Source: Takifugu bimaculatus (taxonomy: Eukaryota; Chordata; Actinopteri; Tetraodontiformes; Tetraodontidae). From it: a DNA stretch of 64,000 nucleotides. The stretch spans positions 3,534,602-3,598,601 of the forward strand of contig CP034996.1 in assembly GCA_004026145.2 (NCBI GenBank), written 5' to 3'. The translations under genes and the position numbers were made by a program. Positions 11,101 to 21,208 of this stretch are shown piece by piece. The number at the start of each line of letters is the position of its first letter. The stretch's first letter is position 1. The notes below the pieces were generated by a model. It had not been told where the DNA came from. It ran no database searches and saw only the letters and a program-made list of their open reading frames with translations.

Positions 11101-11245
11101 TTTGGTGATTGACCGCTCTGCTCTGTGCTTGGTGAACTTTTAACCGTGGAACAGAGACTACCTCTATAGTGTTAAATATGTTATTGTTGGTGGATGAGGG
11201 TTCTAAGGAAGCAGCAGAGAGGTGTGTAAGACCACAACTCTGCAT
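8169..11245 (-). CDS. L2 LINE ORF2: endonuclease and reverse transcriptase (one frameshift)
   Basis: Drives target-primed reverse transcription of the element. From the N-terminus: an apurinic-type endonuclease (NIRSL, LFCLTETWL, VVYRPPAGP, IIGDFNIHMD, LSDHSLITF), a linker, then reverse transcriptase (VLDLSAAFDTVDH, SHGVPQGSVLGPILF, catalytic CYADDTQLYLS, FLLLNPGKTEVMVFGP) and a C-terminal conserved region (TSRLDYCNSLLSGCP, LHWLPVKFRI). The first 839 codons (11245 to 8729) end in a false tail after VRNLGVT. The rest continues in another frame from about 8760. The copy at 40.4 kb has AAAA where this one has AAA (near 8764), so a single-base loss explains the break. Restored length would be about 1,030 residues. 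Confidence 0.9.
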
Positions 11246-11266
11246 CCTGGTCTGGACCCTGGATTG

Positions 11267-12148
11267 TCAGGTCACTTTGGGTCTAATAAAATTAGCCAGA
11301 TTACTAGAAATGAGAGAAGCGCCATCTCGAGTGGGATGGACACCGTCTCTCCTAATCAGACCAGGTTTTCCCCAGAAGGTGCTCCAATTGTCTATAAAGG
11401 CCACCTGGTTTTCGGGGCACCACCGTGACAGCCAGCGATGAAGCGATGACATGCGGCTAAACATCTCATCGCTGGCCAGATTGGGGAGGGGACCAGAGAA
11501 TGCTACGGAGTCCGACATCGTTTTTGCGTAGTTACACACCGACTTCAAGTTAATTTTAGTGACCTCCGACTGACGAAGCCGGGTGTCGTTGGCTCCGACG
11601 TGAATAATAACTTTACCAAATTTACGATTACGTCTCGCCAGCAGCCATAAATTTGCTTCTATGTCGCCCGCTCTGGCCCCCGGAATGCACTTAACTATGG
11701 TCGCTGGAGTCGGCTTCACGTAGCGCAAAACAGAGTCGCCAATTACCAGGGTCGGTTTCTCGGCGGGTGTGTCGCCGAGTGGGGAAAAGCGGTTAGCCAC
11801 GGGAAGCGGTTGGTGGTGCACCGTGGGCCTTTGTTTTGGGCTACGCTTCCTACGAACCGTCACCCAGCCGCCCTGGCTAGCCGGCTGCTCGGCTGCTGCC
11901 GGGGGACCGCTAGCTGTAGCTACGCTAGGCGGCTCCGCAGCAGCTAGCTTACCCTGGCTACATGACGCAACTCCAGCTAACTCCAAACTGCGGAACCGCG
12001 TCTCAAGCTCGCTAAGTCTCGCCTCTATAGCCATAAATAAACTACACTTCTTGCACCTATTCCCTTCACTAAGGGAGGCAGAGGAGTAACTAAACATTTC
12101 ACACTCTGAACAGACAAAGACACCGGGTGAAACAGACGGTGAGGCCAT
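11267..12148 (-). CDS. L2 LINE ORF1: zinc-knuckle plus SGNH esterase
   Basis: A 293-residue ORF1 protein. Near the N-terminus a Cys pattern (VCSECEMF, then CKKCSLF, residues about 13-38) looks like a PHD-type zinc site, followed by a short coiled coil (IEARLSELETRFRSLE) and a basic linker (RRKRSPKQR). The C-terminal half is an SGNH/GDSL esterase: block I VIGDSVLRY, block III HVGANDTR and block V DGVHPT supply the Ser, Asn and His of the family. Esterase-bearing ORF1 proteins are known from CR1 and L2 LINEs. The frame is intact, so this copy is young. Confidence 0.88.
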   Translation of the reverse strand: MASPSVSPGVFVCSECEMFSYSSASLSEGNRCKKCSLFMAIEARLSELETRFRSLELAGVASCSQGKLAAAEPPSVATASGPPAAAEQPASQGGWVTVRRKRSPKQRPTVHHQPLPVANRFSPLGDTPAEKPTLVIGDSVLRYVKPTPATIVKCIPGARAGDIEANLWLLARRNRKFGKVIIHVGANDTRLRQSEVTKINLKSVCNYAKTMSDSVAFSGPLPNLASDEMFSRMSSLHRWLSRWCPENQVAFIDNWSTFWGKPGLIRRDGVHPTRDGASLISSNLANFIRPKVT

Positions 12149-12229
12149 GCTAACGCTAGTGATCGGCGAAGCCCTGTATTTGTTTAATATGGGTTGTTTC
12201 TTACTGTTGATATCAGGTGACTAGAATGT

Positions 12230-12358
12230 CTCAAGTGTTCAAAATTTTAAGTAAAGTGAATACAACACACCAAGTGTTCAATATTAAGTGAATACAACAC
12301 ACCAAGTGTTCAATATTAAGTGAATACAACACACCAAGTGTTCAATATTAAGTGAATA
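12230..12358 (-). repeat. 32-bp tandem repeats in the L2 5-prime UTR
   Basis: About four copies of a unit containing CACACCAAGTGTTCAATATT and AAGTGAATACAA. They sit directly upstream of ORF1, the place where LINE promoters and promoter monomers are found. Confidence 0.8.
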
Positions 12359-12576
12359 CGGCACCCCGTGCACAATGCAACCAACGAACGATAGAAGAGA
12401 CAGGAAGTGACGCAATACTCACACGATACAGGAAGTGACGCAATACTCAGTGACTTTACCAAGAAAAGGATGGCTAACACGCTTGATAAAATTGCCTCAA
12501 CCCCTCAGCACCTGTCTATTATACAAGTCAGTGAGGCTACTTAGCAGACACAAATTTTACTACTAACCTTCACTAT

Positions 12577-12732
12577 ATGGGTGGATGGATGGATGATGGA
12601 TGGATGGATGGATGGATGGATGATGGATGGATGGATGGATGGATGGATGGCTGGATGGATGGATGGATGGATGGATGATGGATGGATGGATGATGGATGG
12701 TGGATGGATGATGGATGATGGATGGGTGGACG
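12577..12732. repeat. (TGGA)n microsatellite
   Basis: GGAT/TGGA tetranucleotides with ATGATGGA interruptions, next to the 5-prime end of the L2 element. Confidence 0.96.
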
Positions 12733-12835
12733 GTGTTATTGACATGTCGACCTCTATTTTGAAAGCACTTCCTGTTTGACAAGAATTGAGCGCAGTGTTT
12801 CCTGAGTGCTTTTGTAACAGACAGCAGTGAAAGAG

Positions 12836-12993
12836 TCACCATTTCTTCATCATCAGCACCATTTCTTCATCATCGTCACCATTTCTTCATCATCAGCACC
12901 ATTTCTTCGTTATCATCACCATTTCTTCATCATCGTCACCATTTCTTCGTTATCATCACCATTTCTTCATCATCGTCACCATTTCTTCATCCT
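12836..12993. repeat. 20-bp minisatellite, about 8 copies
   Basis: Unit ATTTCTTCATCATCGTCACC, with CATCAGC and GTTATCATC variants alternating. Confidence 0.93.
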
Positions 12994-13569
12994 CTTCCTC
13001 ATTGTGAGAGACGCTGCAGCAGCCTCACACTGGAGTTAGACATATGGAGACAATGTAGTGTGCATTCATAATAGCAGTAGTAGTTGGCTCCGCCCACACA
13101 GGTAGGGGACATTAACGGTTACTAGAACACCTGTAGGGTGGAGGGAGCGTGTGGACAGAGTCCTCCATATCAGCACTCTTGGAGGGTCTCTGGTCCAACA
13201 GTCTCCTAACAGCTGTTGACCCATAAAGAGCTCCCAGTGGGCGACTGGGCGAGGGCCAGTGTGGAGCCCAGGCTAGTACAGAGAGAACATGCAAACAAGC
13301 TGACCTTGAACCCAGAACTTTCTTGACCTGAGCTGATGATGCTCCTGCACCACATGCAGCCAGAATGATGGATCATCAAGTCTTCATAAAACCAGGCTCA
13401 ACAGCATTCTTACTTCACAATCAGTTTTACAAACCTACCTGTCATACGAGGGAAACTCTTTTCCTCCTTTACTCAGACTATTTACAGCTGCAGTCAAGTT
13501 AAAAATCAGATAAAACCACAAAGGAAAGGTGTAACGTTTGCAGTTGTAGGTGCAGACTGCTGGAGGACA
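12994..13569. other. Unique spacer, nothing recognised
   Basis: No supported gene. Short open frames lack family resemblance. Confidence 0.4.
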
Positions 13570-16500
13570 ACGTGAAGACCCTAGGGTTAGGGTCCAGGAT
13601 GACTGATGGGTTAGGGTTAGGGTCCAGGATGACTGATGGGTTAGGGTCCAGGATGGCTGATGGGTTAGTGTTAGGGTCCAGGATGACTGATGGGTTAGTG
13701 TTAGGGTCCAGGATGACTGATGGGTTAGGGTCCAGGATGACTGATGGGTTAGGGTCCAGGATGACTGATGGGTTAGGGTCCAGGATGACTGATGGGTTAG
13801 AGTTAGGGTCCAGGATGACTGATGGGTTAGTGTTAGGGTCCAGGATGACTGATGGGTTAGGGTCCAGGATGACTGATGGGTTAGGGTCCAGGATGGCTGA
13901 TGGGTTAGGGTCCAGGATGACTGATGGGTTAGGGTCCAGGATGGCTGATGGGTTAAGGTCCAGGATGGCTGATGGGTTAGGGTCCAGGATGACTGATGGG
14001 TTAGGGTCCAGGATGACTGATGGGTTAGGGTCCAGGATGGCTGATGGGTTAGGGTCCAAGATGGCTGATGGGTTAGGGTCCAGGATGGCTGATGGGTTAA
14101 GGTCCAGGATGGCTGATGGGTTAGGGTCCAGGATGACTGATGGGTTAGGGTCCAGGATGGCTGATGGGTTAGGGTCCAGGATGGCTGATGGGTTAGGGTC
14201 CAGGATGACTGATGGGTTAGGGTCCAGGATGGCTGATGGGTTAGGGTCCAGGATGGCTGATGGGTTAGGGTCCAGGATGACTGATGGGTTAGGGTCCAGG
14301 ATGGCTGATGGGTTAGGGTCCAGGATGGCTGATGGGTTAGTGTTAGGGTCCAGGATGACTGATGGGTTAGGGTCCAGGATGGCTGATGGGTTAGGGTCCA
14401 GGATGGCTGATGGGTTAGGGTCCAGGATGGCTGATGGGTTAAGGTCCAGGATGGCTGATGGGTTAGGGTCCAGGATGACTGATGGGTTAGGGTCCAGGAT
14501 GGCTGATGGGTTAGTGTTAGGGTCCAGGATGGCTGATGGGTTAGGGTTAGGGTCCAGGATGACTGATGGGTTAGGGTCCAGGATGACTGATGGGTTAGTG
14601 TTAGGGTCCAGGATGACTGATGGGTTAGGGTCCAGGATGACTGATGGGTTAGGGTCCAGGATGGCTGATGGGTTGGGGTCCAGAATGGCTGATGGGTTAG
14701 GGTCCAGGATGACTGATGGGTTAGGGTCCAGGATGGCTGATGGGTTAGGGTCCAGGATGGCTGATGGGTTAGGGTCCAGGGTGACTGATGGGTTAGGGTC
14801 CAGGATGGCTGATGGGTTAGGGTCCAGGGTGACTGATGGGTTAGGGTCCAGGATGACTGATGGGTTAGAGTTAGGGTCCAGGATGACTGATGGGTTAGAG
14901 TTAGGGTCCAGGGTGACTGATGGGTTAGGGTTAGGGTCCAGGATGACTGATGGGTTAGGGTCCAGGATGACTGATGGGTTAGAGTTAGGGTCCAGGATAA
15001 CTGATGGGTTAGGGTCCAGGATAACTGATGGGTTAGGGTCCAGGATGACTGATGGGTTAGGGTCCAGGATGACTGATGGGTTAGGGTTAGGGTCCAGGAT
15101 GACTGATGGGTTAGGGTCCAGGATGACTGATGGGTTAGGGTTAGGGTCCAGGATGACTGATGGGTTAGGGTCCAGGATGACTGATGGGTTAGGGTCCAGG
15201 ATGGCTGATGGGTTAGGGTCCAGGATGGCTGATGGGTTGGGGTCCAGAATGGCTGATGGGTTAGGGTCCAGGATGACTGATGGGTTAGGGTCCAGGATGG
15301 CTGATGGGTTAGGGTCCAGGATGACTGATGGGTTAGGGTCCAGGATGGCTGATGGGTTAGGGTCCAGGATGGCTGATGGGTTAGGGTCCAGGATGGCTGA
15401 TGGGTTAAGGTCCAGGATGGCTGATGGGTTAGGGTCCAGGGTGACTGATGGGTTAGGGTCCAGGATGGCTGATGGGTTAGGGTCCAGGGTGACTGATGGG
15501 TTAGGGTCCAGGATGACTGATGGGTTAGAGTTAGGGTCCAGGATGACTGATGGGTTAGGGTTAGGGTCCAGGATGACTGATGGGTTAGGGTCCAGGATGA
15601 CTGATGGGTTAGAGTTAGGGTCCAGGATGACTGATGGGTTAGGGTTAGGGTCCAGGATGACTGATGGGTTAGGGTTAGGGTCCAGGATGACTGATGGGTT
15701 AGGGTCCAGGATGACTGATGGGTTAGAGTCCAGGATGACTGATGGGTTAGGGTCCAGGATGACTGATGGGTTAGAGTCCAGGATGACTGATGGGTTAGGG
15801 TCCAGGATGACTGATGGGTTAGGGTCCAGGATAACTGATGGGTTAGGGTCCAGGATAACTGATGGGTTAGGGTCCAGGATGACTGATGGGTTAGGGTCCA
15901 GGATGACTGATGGGTTAGGGTTAGGGTCCAGGATGACTGATGGGTTAGGGTCCAGGATGACTGATGGGTTAGGGTTAGGGTCCAGGATGACTGATGGGTT
16001 AGGGTCCAGGATGACTGATGGGTTAGGGTTAGGGTCCAGGATCACTGATGGGTTAGGGTCCAGGATGACTGATGGGTTAGGGTCCAGGATGGCTGATGGG
16101 TTAGGGTCCAGGATGACTGATGGGTTAGGGTCCAGGATGGCTGATGGGTTAGGGTCCAGGATGGCTGATGGGTTAAGGTCCAGGATGGCTGATGGGTTAG
16201 GGTCCAGGGTGACTGATGGGTTAGGGTCCAGGATGACTGATGGGTTAGTGTTAGGGTCCAGGATGACTGATGGGTTAGGGTCCAGGATGACTGATGGGTT
16301 AGGGTCCAGGATGACTGATGGGTTAGGGTCCAGGATGGCTGATGGGTTAGGGTCCAGGATGGCTGATGGGTTGGGGTCCAGGATGACTGATGGGTTAGGG
16401 TCCAGGATGGCTGATGGGTTAGGGTCCAGGATGGCTGATGGGTTAGGGTCCAGGATGACTGATGGGTTAGGGTCCAGGATGGCTGATGGGTTAAGGTCCA

Positions 16501-19500
16501 GGATGGCTGATGGGTTAGGGTCCAGGGTGACTGATGGGTTAGGGTCCAGGATGGCTGATGGGTTAGGGTCCAGGATGACTAATGGGTTAGAGTTAGGGTC
16601 CAGGATGACTGATGGGTTAGAGTTAGGGTCCAGGGTGACTGATGGGTTAGGGTTAGGGTCCAGGATGACTGATGGGTTAGAGTTAGGGTCCAGGATAACT
16701 GATGGGTTAGGGTCCAGGATAACTGATGGGTTAGAGTTAGGGTCCAGGGTGACTGATGGGTTAGGGTTAGGGTCCAGGATGACTGATGGGTTAGAGTTAG
16801 GGTCCAGGATAACTGATGGGTTAGGGTCCAGGATAACTGATGGGTTAGGGTCCAGGATGACTGATGGGTTAGGGTCCAGGATGACTGATGGGTTAGGGTT
16901 AGGGTCCAGGATGACTGATGGGTTAGGGTCCAGGATGACTGATGGGTTAGGGTTAGGGTCCAGGATGACTGATGGGTTAGGGTCCAGGATGGCTGATGGG
17001 TTAGGGTCCAGGATGGCTGATGGGTTGGGGTCCAGAATGGCTGATGGGTTAGGGTCCAGGATGACTGATGGGTTAGGGTCCAGGATGGCTGATGGGTTAG
17101 GGTCCAGGATGACTGATGGGTTAGGGTCCAGGATGGCTGATGGGTTAGGGTCCAGGATGGCTGATGGGTTAGGGTCCAGGATGGCTGATGGGTTAGGGTC
17201 CAGGATGACTGATGGGTTAGAGTTAGGGTCCAGGATGACTGATGGGTTAGGGTCCAGGATGACTGATGGGTTAGAGTTAGGGTCCAGGATGACTGATGGG
17301 TTAGGGTTAGGGTCCAGGATGACTGATGGGTTAGGGTTAGGGTCCAGGATGACTGATGGGTTAGGGTCCAGAATGACTGATGGGTTAGGGTCCAGGATGA
17401 CTGATGGGTTAGAGTCCAGGATGACTGATGGGTTAGGGTCCAGGATGACTGATGGGTTAGGGTCCAGGATAACTGATGGGTTAGGGTCCAGGATAACTGA
17501 TGGGTTAGGGTCCAGGATGACTGATGGGTTAGGGTCCAGGATGACTGATGGGTTAGGGTTAGGGTCCAGGATGACTGATGGGTTAGGGTCCAGGATGACT
17601 GATGGGTTAGGGTCCAGGATGACTGATGGGTTAGGGCTAGGGTCCAGGATGACTGATGGGTTAGGGTCCAGGATGACTGATGGGTTAGGGTTAGGGTCCA
17701 GGATGACTGATGGGTTAGGGTCCAGGATGGCTGATGGGTTAGGGTCCAGGATGGCTGATGGGTTGGGGTCCAGAATGGCTGATGGGTTAGGGTCCAGGAT
17801 GACTGATGGGTTAGGGTCCAGGATGGCTGATGGGTTAGGGTCCAGGATGACTGATGGGTTAGGGTCCAGGATGGCTGATGGGTTTGGGTCCAGGATGGCT
17901 GATGGGTTAGGGTCCAGAATGGCTGATGGGTTAGGGTCCAGGATGACTGATGGGTTAGGGTCCAGGATGGCTGATGGGTTAGGGTCCAGGATGACTGATG
18001 GGTTAGGGTCCAGGATGGCTGATGGGTTAGGGTCCAGGATGGCTGATGGGTTAGGGTCCAGGATGGCTGATGGGTTAAGGTCCAGGATGGCTGATGGGTT
18101 AGGGTCCAGGGTGACTGATGGGTTAGGGTCCAGGATGGCTGATGGGTTAGGGTCCAGGGTGACTGATGGGTTAGGGTCCAGGATGACTGATGGGTTAGAG
18201 TTAGGGTCCAGGATGACTGATGGGTTAGGGTTAGGGTCCAGGATGACTGATGGGTTAGGGTCCAGGATGACTGATGGGTTAGGGTCCAGGATGGCTGATG
18301 GGTTAGGGTCCAGGATGACTGATGGGTTAGGGTCCAGGATGGCTGATGGGTTAGGGTCCAGGATGGCTGATGGGTTAGGGTCCAGGATGGCTGATGGGTT
18401 AAGGTCCAGGATGGCTGATGGGTTAGGGTCCAGGGTGACTGATGGGTTAGGGTCCAGGATGGCTGATGGGTTAGGGTCCAGGATGACTGATGGGTTAGGG
18501 TCCAGGATGACTGATGGGTTAGAGTTAGGGTCCAGGATGACTGATGGGTTAGGGTTAGGGTCCAGGATGACTGATGGGTTAGGGTCCAGGATGACTGATG
18601 GGTTAGAGTTAGGGTCCAGGATGACTGATGGGTTAGGGTCCAGGATGACTGATGGGTTAGAGTTAGGGTCCAGGATGACTGATGGGTTAGGGTTAGGGTC
18701 CAGGATGACTGATGGGTTAGGGTTAGGGTCCAGGATGACTGATGGGTTAGGGTCCAGGATGACTGATGGGTTAGAGTCCAGGATGACTGATGGGTTAGGG
18801 TCCAGGATGACTGATGGGTTAGAGTCCAGGATGACTGATGGGTTAGGGTCCAGGATGACTGATGGGTTAGGGTCCAGGATAACTGATGGGTTAGGGTCCA
18901 GGATAACTGATGGGTTAGGGTCCAGGATGACTGATGGGTTAGGGTCCAGGATGACTGATGGGTTAGGGTTAGGGTCCAGGATGACTGATGGGTTAGGGTC
19001 CAGGATGACTGATGGGTTAGGGTCCAGGATGACTGATGGGTTAGGGCTAGGGTCCAGGATGACTGATGGGTTAGGGTCCAGGATGACTGATGGGTTAGGG
19101 TTCGGGTCCAGGATGACTGATGGGTTAGGGTCCAGGATGGCTGATGGGTTAGGGTCCAGGATGGCTGATGGGTTGGGGTCCAGAATGGCTTATGGGTTAG
19201 GGTCCAGGATGACTGATGGGTTAGGGTCCAGGATGGCTGATGGGTTAGGGTCCAGGATGACTGATGGGTTAGGGTCCAGGATGGCTGATGGGTTAGGGTC
19301 CAGGATGACTGATGGGTTAGGGTCCAGGATGGCTGATGGGTTAGGGTCCAGGATGGCTGATGGGTTAGGGTCCAGAATGGCTGATGGGTTAGGGTCCAGG
19401 ATGACTGATGGGTTAGGGTCCAGGATGGCTGATGGGTTAGGGTCCAGGATGGCTGATGGGTTAGGGTCCAGGATGGCTGATGGGTTAGGGTCCAGGATGG

Positions 19501-20275
19501 CTGATGGGTTAAGGTCCAGGATGGCTGATGGGTTAGGGTCCAGGGTGACTGATGGGTTAGGGTCCAGGATGGCTGATGGGTTAGGGTCCAGGGTGACTGA
19601 TGGGTTAGGGTCCAGGATGACTGATGGGTTAGAGTTAGGGTCCAGGATGACTGATGGGTTAGGGTTAGGGTCCAGGATGACTGATGGGTTAGGGTCCAGG
19701 ATGACTGATGGGTTAGAGTTAGGGTCCAGGATGACTGATGGGTTAGAGTTAGGGTCCAGGATGACTGATGGGTTAGGGTCCAGGATGACTAATGGGTTAG
19801 GGTCCAGGATGACTGATGGGTTAGGGTCCAGGATGACTGATGGGTTAGAGTCCAGGATGACTGATGGGTTAGGGTCCAGGATGACTGATGCGTTAGGGTC
19901 CAGGATAACTGATGGGTTAGGGTCCAGGATAACTGATGGGTTAGGGTCCAGGATGACTGATGGGTTAGGGTTAGGGTCCAGGATGACTGATGGGTTAGGG
20001 TCCAGGATGACTGATGGGTTAGGGTTAGGGTCCAGGATGACTGATGGGTTAGGGTCCAGGATGACTGATGGGTTAGGGTTAGGGTCCAGGATGACTGATG
20101 GGTTAGGGTCCAGGATGACTGATGGGTTAGGGTCCAGGATGACTGATGGGTTAGGGTCCAGGATAACTGATGGGTTAGGGTCCAGGATGACTGATGGGTT
20201 AGGGTCCAGGATGAGTGATGGGTTAGGGTCCAGGATGACTGATGGGTTAGTGTTAGGGTCCAGGATGACTGATGT
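13570..20275. repeat. 6.7-kb minisatellite of 24/30-bp TTAGGG-containing units
   Basis: About 265 tandem units of GGTTAGGGTCCAGGATGACT followed by GATG (24 bp). Many units carry an extra TTAGGG hexamer, making them 30 bp. Point variants (GGCTGATG, GGATAACT, GGGTGACT, TTAAGG, TTGGGGTCCAGAATGG) mark sub-families. All unit lengths are multiples of six, so one frame stays open for 2,261 codons on the plus strand and for hundreds on the minus strand. A higher-order period of exactly 1,410 bp is visible: the ATAACT doublet at 17466/18876, GGGCTAGGG at 17631/19041, and TTGGGGTCCAGAATGG at 17761/19171. The translation is an eight-residue low-complexity repeat (LGSRMTDG) and I do not call it a gene. 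Confidence 0.96.
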
Positions 20276-20680
20276 TGACAAGTTATTCTTAAGTGAAGGC
20301 AAGACAGTTGTTCTGAAACATATATTCCTAAATAAAGTGAGAGGACTTCCACTTTAGGCCAGGGGAGCTCAGCCTGCCTGTAGCCTCTGTTTTCCTTCAT
20401 TGAACACCGAAGGGTGAGACGCGCTGCTCTGTTTAGCACCAACTGCTGGGCTTGACCAGAGCACCGAACATGAATCGAGATGAGAACCAGCGCTTGAGTA
20501 ACCTGCCAGGTGGTGTTAGGCGTAAGGAAGGAGGAGCATCTTCTATCATGGACATAGTCCTCATTTTTCCTACAATTCCATCTAGATGTTTTGCCCATAT
20601 AACTTACTGGGAAGGTTCACCCCCAGGAGTTTAACCTCATTGACTTGGTCAATACAGCTGCCAGTTATGGAGATACATCA
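20276..20680. other. Spacer right of the large array, nothing recognised
   Basis: Unique sequence. It includes a possible short open frame at 20452-20634 without family resemblance. Confidence 0.35.
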
Positions 20681-20681
20681 T

Positions 20682-21208
20682 TTAAAATCTTGATCCCAAA
20701 ACAATACATTTGGTTTTTGATACATTTGAACTTAAACAGTTATTGGCTACCCAATCTGTAATAAGTGTAATTCCATTTTGAAGGGGAAGATTTACCTCCT
20801 CCACACTGATGACATCTATACAGTTGAACCATCTGCAAACATCGCCAAGCGGGCTTCTCAGAGCAAAAATATCCTTGGAAATACTGGAGTAGAGCAACGG
20901 GCCTAAGCAACTCCCCTGGGGAACACCCCACTGGACTGTCTTTACATTAGGAAAAGTGCCATTAAAGAGAACCATTTGTGATCTCTTAGGTAAGTAGGCC
21001 TAACCCTCATCCTATGAAGAGTCATTTCAGGATTTAGCAAATCAAATGCAGCACTAAACCCAGAAGCATAACAGCTGCTCTCATTTCTGTCAGTATCAGA
21101 TCTGTTGGAGTGATGAAGAAACTGTAGGATTGGAGTTTCCAGAAGTTCAATCCAGATGTTTTTTGGGATTGTTTCCACATCTTTTCTGAAAACCTGCTTC
21201 ACACTCAC
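20682..21208 (-). pseudogene. Decayed non-LTR reverse transcriptase
   Basis: Two frames together give reverse transcriptase blocks in the right order on the minus strand: SAAFDLLNPEMTLHRM and YLRDHKWF at 20942-21208, then VQWGVPQGSCLGPLLYS, ITDWVANNCLSSNVSKTK and CIVLGSRF at 20682-20975. The catalytic YADD box is lost (CRWFNCIDV in its place). The sequence differs from the L2 copies here, so it is another LINE family. Confidence 0.75.

Larger units (their letters stand above)
7440..12490 (-). mobile_element. Nearly full-length L2 (Maui-type) LINE
   Basis: Five-kilobase non-LTR retrotransposon on the minus strand. From its 5-prime end: an untranslated region with 32-bp tandem repeats (about 12230-12358) and a duplicated CAGGAAGTGACGCAATACTCA block (about 12400-12450, plus-strand sense); ORF1 at 11267-12148; ORF2 at 8169-11245; a long 3-prime UTR holding a GGAGA polypurine tract (about 7600-7815) and ending near 7440 in the GCGCTTT...TATATAAATAA motif typical of fish L2 ends. 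ORF1 and ORF2 are 21 bp apart. Only one frame break was seen in about 4 kb of coding sequence. A second copy at 39.9-42.2 kb and pieces at 29.0, 43.6 and 50.6 kb show the family is abundant. The exact ends are approximate because no target-site duplication was identified. Confidence 0.88.

Noticed and set aside
13572..20357. 2,261-codon open frame as a giant repeat protein gene
   Set aside because: It follows from a stop-free unit whose length is a multiple of three. The minus strand is equally open and there is no upstream exon, domain or unique coding flank.
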